Below the pieces are notes generated by a model. It did not search any database. It saw only the letters and a list, made by a program, of their open reading frames with translations, and was not told where the DNA came from. Shown here piece by piece: positions 56,893 to 64,000 of a stretch of DNA of 64,000 bases; position 1 is the stretch's first letter, and every line of letters starts with the position of its first letter. This DNA is from Xenopus tropicalis (taxonomy: Eukaryota; Chordata; Amphibia; Anura; Pipidae). The position numbers and the translations under genes were made by a program. Where the stretch lies: the NCBI RefSeq assembly GCF_000004195.4, contig NC_030684.2:108787429-108851428 (forward strand). The letters run 5' to 3'.

Positions 56893-57030
56893 CTTAAAAG
56901 GCACAAAGTTTGCCCTGGTGCAGGAACCTATAGCAGCCAATCATATGTTTGCTTTTAAACAGGTGACCATTAAATGTTACCTGCTGCATGGTTGCTGTAG
57001 GTGACTAGACCTGTTGCAAACCTAAAGCTT
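56893..57030. repeat. Dispersed inverted repeat with CACAAAGTTTGCC block
   Basis: Left CACAAAGTTTGCCCTGGTGC and right CTAGACCTGTTGCAAACC are loosely inverted, around a central CAGGTGACC/GGTTACC-type region. It is related to 2590-2730. Confidence 0.5.
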
Positions 57031-57185
57031 CTAATACATAACCTTGGTATCTGTTCACTTGTTCTTCAAAACTGGTTTGCAGCTAAAGTTAAAATGCCGC
57101 TCAGTGTGTGCTGGAAGTGGCTGCAAATCCACTGAGATGTGCTGCTGATACTTCTACTGTCTGAGCTGCTTACCTGCACCATGCA

Positions 57186-57407
57186 TATATAGATTGTAAG
57201 CTCTACGGGGCAGGGACCTCCATCCTCTTGTGTCCTCGACTCTTAACTTATTGCAACTGTAACTGTATCTTGTATTTATTTGTATTTATTTTTATACTTT
57301 GTATTTATCTATTATCTTATTAACCCCCTGTTTGTATTAATGTATTCTACTGTACAGCGCTGCGTACATAAGTAGCACTTTATAAATAAAGATATACATA
57401 CATACAT
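57186..57407 (+). mobile_element. Short retroelement ending in (TACA)n, second copy
   Basis: It matches 45998-46221 along its whole length, including the start ATTGTAAGCTCTACGGGGC and the TACA tail. ACCATGCA occurs on both sides (57178-57185 and 57408-57415), a plausible 8-bp target duplication. Confidence 0.78.
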
Positions 57408-57415
57408 ACCATGCA

Positions 57416-58287
57416 GCTTGCAACACCACATTCACATCCACATGAAATGATAATATAAGTCTATATCATTAGTTATAGCGTGACTTTTCCCCTGTTCTAA
57501 ACATGTTTCATTGAATTACATTTATACAATTCAAATTCAATCATATTATTTACCTACAAACTGTATTTCTGTAGGCCACCAATAGGTGTCAGTGTTTCCC
57601 TCATGATTTTTATCTAAAGACATGCACTGTATATTGAATATGTTTTATGAAGTAATAATGACCATCAGATCAGGCAAACCAGGGAAAAGGCATCCATAGG
57701 CATATCTCACATACTTTATGTTCAAGTGTGCCATCTGCTATATCTTTTTAATCACATCACTTTTGTCACCACTTTTATATGATTGGTTTAAGCAGGTATC
57801 AACATTCCCAGATCCTAAATTAAATTAGATGACAATCAGTGAGGAGACTATTCCCTATTCTGACTGCTGTAGATAACAGTAAAAATGGGATAATTTTTTG
57901 TGGCCAACTGCAGACTGAGATCTGATTTGGCCCAGCACGTGGGTGCTGACCAGGGGTGTAATTATAGAGTAAGAAGACTGTTCGACTGGTGAAAAATGTT
58001 TTACATTGAAAGTTTAGGAAAGGGGTCGTAAAATGATCAAGCAGTAACTTCTAGTATACCACTTGCACCAATGCACCAATAACTGTTTGCACACCGGTGA
58101 GTGCTCATTTGCTGCCAGGGATACAAACACTTTAAAATGAATGTACCCAAAAGGAAACAATTGCATAACAGATGCTTTAACTAACTTTGAACTACACAGG
58201 CCCACCCTTCTATGGATCTGGCAGATAGTCATCCCCTGTGTGCAGTTGATAGTAAAGGGTTGGGGGGAAATCTAGTTCTGAAACCTT
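57416..58287. other. Unassigned noncoding stretch
   Basis: About 57905-57950 has a TGATTTGGCCCAGC block like that at 36600, a decayed dispersed repeat. Otherwise nothing is recognised. Confidence 0.4.
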
Positions 58288-58660
58288 TTTTTCTTCTTTT
58301 TTAAATTTCTTTTTATTTCAGGTACAATAAGGAACAAACACAGTCCATGCAATAAGCGAATAGAGACACCTAACAGTGTAAATCTAGTACATTACACCAT
58401 GGGAAAAACTGCAAGTTAATAATGTACCATTAGAAATCTACACTTGAGCAGGCAAAGGGGGATGCAAGATTAGAAAAGGAATTAGAGAAGAAAAAGGGAA
58501 GAATACAGAGAAGCAAAGAAAAAAATAGGATGGTTAAAAAAGAACCTGAATTCGATCCCCTTGGTACATACCCCTTCTTAAGGCATAGCCAGATGGATAG
58601 GTGGATCTTGCAACACTGGTCTACTTTCATACCATGGTTTAAAAGCAAATGTGGATTTGT
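58288..58660 (-). mobile_element. 3' end of an L1-like retroelement
   Basis: On the - strand the block ends TGAAATAAAAAGAAATT followed by an A-rich tail, which appears as the T-rich tract at 58286-58320 on the + strand. A polyadenylation signal directly before an A-rich tail suggests a non-LTR element or a processed transcript. No duplication was resolved and the 5' edge is arbitrary. Confidence 0.45.
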
Positions 58661-58959
58661 ATTTTAAGATCTAATGGCAAGGTATCAATGTACGTTTAGT
58701 GTACGAGTTATACAAGAGCAGTAGTAGCCTCTAACACATATCTAGAAGGTTTTTATATGTGGCTGATCTCATAAGCAGTGGAACAGATCTCCTGTTGTGC
58801 ATTTTGGGCAGGCTGAGCAAACATTTAGGGGCAGATTTGTGATTTATCAAGCCAAAAGTTTGCCATTGTAATAAACCCATGGAGATATAAATGTGGTCAA
58901 GTATAACTAATTAATGCATAAGCTCCTGTGATGTGCCGAAAGGTGGAAGTCATCTAAGC

Positions 58960-59136
58960 CAAGGCTGTCCACCTATAGGCCTGTGGGACAGATGTGGCCC
59001 TTTAAGGAATTTTTATGGTCCCTACTCTGCTCCATAGACTTCACTGTATGACATCTTCATTTTAATTCATCTGGCCCTCCAAAATGTTGTATGAGATATA
59101 ACTGGCCCACTATTTGTAATGTGTTGGACAGCACTG
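58960..59136. mobile_element. 177-bp hAT MITE with 8-bp duplication
   Basis: ATCTAAGC occurs at 58952-58959 and 59137-59144. The ends CAAGGCTGTCCAC and GTTGGACAGCACTG are imperfect inverted repeats. Noncoding. Confidence 0.85.
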
Positions 59137-59144
59137 ATCTAAGC

Positions 59145-60176
59145 CATTGTCACAGTCTACAAGGGCACAACCCACTTTAAAAACTAACATTTTTGGCCTG
59201 AGAATAATAAAAACTTTGTGTATTTATGTAAGAAACAAAGCAATAGTCTCTTATGTTTAATGACCATTTTCTGACTGCGGAAAGTAAGAGACCCACAGGG
59301 TTTATGCCGCCTTGGTCCCAGCATTGAAAGATCAGGATTACCCAGGAAGGGGACCCAGGTAGAATATGTGGTTTGAAGACCAATCCTAGTTCTAGATTGT
59401 CTCCGCATTTTCCAAGAGAAGAGGGTTATGTAGTACATTAAGGTATGTGTGGTGTCATATGAAGCAGGGCAACTAATCTGATGAGTAGGATAAGTTGCTG
59501 ATTTAATTTCAGAATGAATGAAATGTAATTTTTTTTTTTTAAGATTTACTATACATCAAAATTGCAAATAAATGAGAATCGAACAATTTGCCAGCTAAAA
59601 CTGACCAAGATCATGTAAAAGTCTATGGCAGATGTCCCTTCCCTTTTCCAAGGATCCATCTTTTGCTTTGAAACTTTGCGTGTATAGTGATAAACTTCAT
59701 TTGAATTAAGTGCCCTGTGATGCCCTACTCTCCTCTACATCTATTTATTGGACTACATTTTGTTTTCCTGCATTTGTGTTTTAAATGTTCCTTAGAAACC
59801 CCTATTTTGAGGGAAACACCTAGCAGCTGATTCCTTATCTTGTAAAATCAGTGTGCATAGCAAAGCCTTGTCTTAAACACACCTTCTCTTCTAGTTCTTA
59901 GTGCTTGCAGGCAAGGCCCTGCTTATCACACATCTATAAAACTTTCACTTCCCTCTCAGAATATAAACAAAGAAAGTGGTCATATTAACTCCTGTGGTTA
60001 CCATAGAAATGCTCCCATAATTAGGTATTTTAGTTGCATTTTTGGAAAGATGTGGGTACAAGAATAGAGTTCAAATCATGATGTAATCTTTGGAGAGATT
60101 TATTCCCCCCACAGTAACACTAGTGTGTCAGTTGGAGGAATTCAATATAATTTATACTTAATGAGCAGCACTTGAT
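59145..60176. other. Unassigned noncoding stretch
   Basis: Nothing recognised; the opposite-strand frames at 59177-59438 are overlapping chance frames. Confidence 0.4.
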
Positions 60177-60430
60177 TTAAAGGGAAACTCTACTCCAAAA
60201 ACTGATTTTTGCACAGTAACAAAAAATGTCATTCTAAGTGACTTTCCAATATACATTAATTACACACTTTGACTAGTTATAAAGTTGTTTGTAAATATAA
60301 TGGAAAGCATTTGTTTATCTCTTTCTGTTCTCTGGTTCTGACAGTTGGAACAGCATAATAGAGGTCAGGTCTTTCCCATCTCTTTTAATCATATGGCTTT
60401 TGCTATAAAATGGTGGGTGTTTAACCCACT
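60177..60430 (+). mobile_element. T2-type MITE, left part
   Basis: It begins TTAAAGGGAAACTCTACTCC and contains a CTTTCCAATATACATT block like that in 1580-2028 (CTTTCCAATGTGAATT). The right end was not found. Confidence 0.55.
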
Positions 60431-60524
60431 TCTCTGGCTCTTTATTTTGTTTTCCTGTTCCTAAGGAGTTATATGTGAGTTTGTGGAGCTGATTGTAAAG
60501 CCTCTCTGTTTCTCTGGCATGTCT

Positions 60525-60595
60525 TTAAGGGCTATGGCATACGAGGCAGCGCGATTTCACTGGCGACTAATCTCCCCGTGTGCCAGAGCCCTTAA
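60525..60595. mobile_element. 71-bp TTAA-bounded mini-MITE
   Basis: TTAA at 60525-60528 and 60592-60595 bounds a segment whose ends AGGGCTATGGCATACG and CGTGTGCCAGAGCCCT are inverted repeats of about 16 bp. The middle is GC-rich. Confidence 0.75.
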
Positions 60596-60797
60596 GGTTA
60601 CAGTTGCTTGCTTTTTGATACAATGTAGCATTGCTTGGTAGTGACTTAACTAAGCAAAAAAGCAGCAGGAGACACTTTCTTCATAAGTAACGTAAAGGGG
60701 CAGTTTGCATTTTGGTCAAGGTTAATGCAATAAACGGGACTTGGAATGAATATACTTTTTACCAATTGTTTTAAGCACAAAAAAATCTATGGTTTTT

Positions 60798-61669
60798 TTT
60801 TTTTTGTAACATAATTTTTTTTAGCAGTTTATAACGGACATTAAAAGTGTCAATAGTAAAAATATAGTAATACAATAGAGTAGTTTAGCCAAGTTGACCG
60901 TATCTCAGGGTACACGACATCAACATTCATCATTAATCTGATTGAATAGATGTTCTTGGAATAACAACAAAAAGTGTGTCAAATACCAATATTAAAGGGA
61001 AAAAAAATAAGTCCCTTGGGAGGAAAGTGATGTGCCATGGTTATAGGTCAAGTAAAAGGTTAATCTTTAGTAGAGTATATTTATTCTATATCCTAATATT
61101 AGCTACGTATTTGTCCCAACTAGACCAGACCATCTCCCATTGTTTGCAGCGGTCGCAAGTGTTGGCCCTCATGTACTCCATCTCCCTCATATCTCTCACC
61201 CTTGAAAGTATATCCGCAAGCTTAGGGGGTAGAAGATTCTAACACTTTTTAGTAATTTCAAGTCTAGTAGCTGTTGAAAATAAAGTTTGGGAGTCTCTGA
61301 TCCGCAGCTGTATTGTCCAGAATTGGCCTACCCACTAGAGCAGTGTAGATATCCAGTTAGATGTCTTTGAACATGTTGTGGGAGAGCAGGCCCTCCACTT
61401 CCTTCCATAGCATTAAGATCATGGGACAGTGTCACAGTATATGCTGAAGAGCCCCAGTTTGACCACAGTTTCTCCAGCATAGTGGGGAGCTGCCTGGGAA
61501 TATACAGCTAAGTTGAACAGGTGTATCATACCAGAAGAACATGGTTTCGTATATATTTTCCTTTTGCCTGACTCATGTCACAGTTCTCCTTGCATTGTCC
61601 CAGATATCTACCCATTCATCCAAGGGGAGGGTCGTGGAGGTGATCTTTTCCCACTTTAGCATGTAGGAG
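60798..61669 (-). mobile_element. 5'-truncated L1/Tx1-like insertion
   Basis: AAAATCTATGGTTTTT flanks it at 60782-60797 and 61670-61685, a 16-bp target duplication. Its left edge is a T run, the tail of an element inserted on the - strand. The right two thirds, translated on the - strand with frame breaks, show LCWRNCGQ-like and SRVRDMREMEYMRA-like text and a W--WDKY motif near the end, typical of an L1/Tx1 ORF2 C-terminus. The left third is 3' untranslated sequence. It is not functional. Confidence 0.8.
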
Positions 61670-61685
61670 AAAATCTATGGTTTTT

Positions 61686-62400
61686 GTTATTTCTTAAGTT
61701 AAAATGGCAAACGGGGAAACTGAAGCTACTCCATGTTTGGTCCTTGTGAGGTAGATAATTAGATTACCAGTATACAAATCCATTCCTTCCCCCTTCCTTG
61801 TGACTGGTTTGTTAGCAGGGGTCCATTTTGAAGGGAAATTTGTGTACTGGTAAGAAATAAAGCTTAAGAAATAACAAAAAAAAAGATTTTTATGATTAAA
61901 ACAGGAAGAAAGTTTGATCAGACCAAATCCTATTCATTGCACTGATGTTGAACAGTGGGGTAGGGTGCCCCCTTTAAGGTTCAAGCTGGCAGGACAAAAC
62001 AGCAGGGTGTGCTTCTGTTACAGATTTATGATATTAACATTCTTAACTGCGAATATCATAAAAACTAAAAGGAGTAAAAAATGGAACTTGTCAAAAGTTT
62101 TAGAAGAATTAAGGATACGTCCCCTTTAAAACATATACATTAGTTATGTGGGTAAAGCCCTGTGATTCTTTTTCTACTATCTCCAGCATTAATCAGGGAT
62201 ATTTTGGATGAATTTTTGTTCTGTTTGGTGCATCCTACCCTTGATTTTAACGCTAGCAAAGAACAAATACATTCCCAAAGATACAATGTTGTAAATCATA
62301 AACCTGAATTATTAAGCCCTTAGCAGCTCATTATATTTGTTTTTGTTGTACAGAGAAGTCATCACATGACGAATGAATGTAAAAAGGAAAATGAAACTAT
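61686..62400. other. Unassigned noncoding stretch
   Basis: A GTCCCCTTTAAAACATA block at about 62118 may be a decayed TTAA MITE end, and 61940-62120 resembles part of 53330-53450. No exon is recognised. Confidence 0.4.
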
Positions 62401-62731
62401 TACAGCTATGGGATCTATTATCCAGAATGCTTGGGACCTGGGATGCTCGGGACCTGGATCTTTCCATAATTTGGATCTCCGTACTATAATTCTACTAAAA
62501 CTCATTTAAACATTAAAGAACACCAATATGATGGTTTTGCACCCAATAAGGATTAATGATATCTTAGTTGGGATCAAACACAAGGTTCTATTTTATTATT
62601 ACAGGAAAAAAAGGAAATCATATTTAAAAATTCCAGTTATTTGATTATAATGGAGTCTATGGGAGATGGCCCTCCAGTAATTCAAAACTGTCTGGATAAT
62701 GGGTTTTCGGATAATGGATCCTATACCTGTA
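62401..62731 (-). mobile_element. M1 MITE, full length, reverse
   Basis: It starts TA-CAGCTATGGGATC and ends GGATCCTATACCTG-TA, with internal blocks in reverse order. Confidence 0.88.
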
Positions 62732-63315
62732 TATGAATTTTATTTTAACTGAGACTCAAAAACAAGTTTTAAGGAAGAAATGCTGTAATTTCCCAGCAAA
62801 CTTTGTACCGGTTCAAACCTCCAACAAAAAACACAAGTACATTGAGTTTCAACATATTGTAGTGTGTGGATTAAAATATGAAAGGATTATACAGCAGATG
62901 AAATATAACCCAACCGTTTTAAAAGACAATAATGATAAAAAGCAGAACCAGACAGAAACTCTATCCAGCGATCCGCCACTCTTTCTCAGCACCCACTCAG
63001 CTGCATATTAGGAACATTCTGCTGCCAGTTTTTTTTTTTTGTTTTGTTTTTTAAATATGTGAAATTTCAGTGTATATTGAGCTTGGGTTCTTTTTCTGAA
63101 GATGAATGCATGACAAAAACATGCTGTGTGTTCTGATAAAAGTAATATGAAAAGAATACCACAATAAATACAACAAATTAATGTAAAATTGCTCTTTTAA
63201 GTACTTCTGCAATTTATATTTATTTCTTTATATTTTTGTATTCAAAAGCTTGACACAGCTAACAGGAACACTCCCTACGGTTCTGTTCCTGGCAGCAACG
63301 GACAGCAGCAAAAGC
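62732..63315. other. Unassigned noncoding stretch
   Basis: A 92-codon frame begins at 62733 right at the MITE edge. It has no recognisable domain and no splice context, so I do not call it. Confidence 0.45.
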
Positions 63316-64000
63316 TTAAAGAGGTTGTTCACCTTTAAGGTAGCATTTAGTATGTTATAGAATGTCCTATGCCAAGCAACTTTGCAATTAGACTTCATTA
63401 TTTTTTAAAGTTTTTGCATGTTTTGCCTTATGCTTCTGTGTCTTTTCAGCTTTCAAATGTGAGTCACTGACTCCGGTTTATCTATTAATTTTTTAGTTTG
63501 ATTTTCTAAATCGAAGAAACTCATATGTCGAATGGTCATTTGTTTATTAATAAGGAAAACCCGTTCAAATTAAAAATTCGAATATGTCTCAAATTTTCCA
63601 AGTTTACGAGATCTAAAAACTCAGAAAACATTGAAAAAATTTGAGTTTATATGAGAGAATATGGCTTGACTTTGCCTATGATAACTCCCATTGACTTTTA
63701 TAGAAACTCGCAAGCTTTTAGATGGCGCGTTCTTACATTCGAGTTTTTGGAGTTTTTGCACTTACCAGACATTCTTGTTTTCAAACCATAACTGAAATTC
63801 AAATTTTATAAGCGCAAAAAACTCGACCATTGATAAATCCCCCCTTAATGTTACTTTTTCATTTTTATCTTTCTATTCAGTCACTTCTCCTCTTCATATT
63901 TCTATTCAAACCTCGCTCTGGTTACTAAGATAAACATAAGATAAATAGATAGCTGCTGAACAAAAAAGCTAAATAACTGAAAAAACGCACACAAAAAAAA
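63316..64000. mobile_element. T2-type MITE, split by a nested MITE and cut by the window end
   Basis: It begins TTAAAGAGGTTGTTCACC, the same start group as 38619. The sequence is interrupted from 63477 to about 63847 and resumes with the TTTTATCTTTCTATTCAG and AAAAAGCTAAATAACTG blocks, which occur in 52797-53040. Its right end lies outside the window. Confidence 0.7.
63477..63847. mobile_element. Foldback-type MITE nested in a T2-type MITE
   Basis: The right end TTGATAAATCCCCCCTTAA matches the GGGG-ATTTATCAA ends of the foldback group; the left end near TTTATCTATTAATTT is diverged. The arms contain repeated TCGAA/TTCGA and AAAAACTC blocks. Confidence 0.6.

Noticed and set aside
62733..63011. 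92-codon frame starting at the MITE edge
   Set aside because: Lysine- and asparagine-rich AT-driven composition, no domain and no splice context.

Overview
The window is vertebrate, most likely Xenopus-type frog, genomic DNA. It is AT-rich, has no operons and no long cellular reading frames, and is dense with repeat classes known from Xenopus: TTAA-flanked T2/Kolobok-type MITEs, piggyBac-type ends starting CCCTTT, Tc1-like elements with long inverted repeats, hAT MITEs with 8-bp target duplications, tRNA-headed SINEs with L2-like tails, L1/Tx1-like fragments and a Penelope-like relic. I recognise no conserved cellular protein-coding exon. The stretch reads as intergenic or intronic DNA. One candidate promoter with an untranslated first exon lies at about 56.6-56.72 kb on the + strand.

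Layout. 1-8 kb: MITEs, a hAT element with a perfect 8-bp duplication (4522-4784), TA microsatellites and a hammerhead-like retroelement (about 5.9-6.6 kb). 8.0-9.6 kb: Tc1-like copy A, whose transposase has lost two catalytic aspartates. 10.07-10.87 kb: a CpG-rich foldback MITE nested in another MITE. 11-20 kb: mostly unassigned DNA with a 36-bp minisatellite (16.4-17.0 kb) and an L1-like fragment (19.56-19.79 kb). 19.98-25.70 kb: the most striking object, a 5.7-kb unit bounded by TTAA and piggyBac-like terminal repeats. It carries a tandem array of about 395-bp units in two subfamilies and ends in six back-to-back hairpins. 25.7-36.4 kb: many MITEs, two of which are split by insertions with 16-17 bp flanking duplications; one insertion has 150-bp inverted ends and the other contains a spacerless 328-bp perfect palindrome.

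36-64 kb: more T2, hAT and TA-flanked MITEs; Tc1-like copy B (41.8-43.3 kb) with an intact DD34E triad but a shortened left end; SINEs, two of them nested head to head; a Penelope-like relic with a decayed hammerhead motif (51.84-52.73 kb); a possible solo LTR (54.9-55.7 kb); a CTCF-like site and candidate promoter (56.4-56.7 kb); and two L1-like 3' ends on the - strand (58.3-58.7 and 60.8-61.7 kb).

The only proteins I can name are mobile-element proteins. The dispersed families record a nesting history: TA-flanked 330-bp MITEs are older hosts for later insertions, and hAT, foldback and L1 copies with clean duplications are younger. All family names come from recognising ends, duplications and motifs by eye; no database search was possible.
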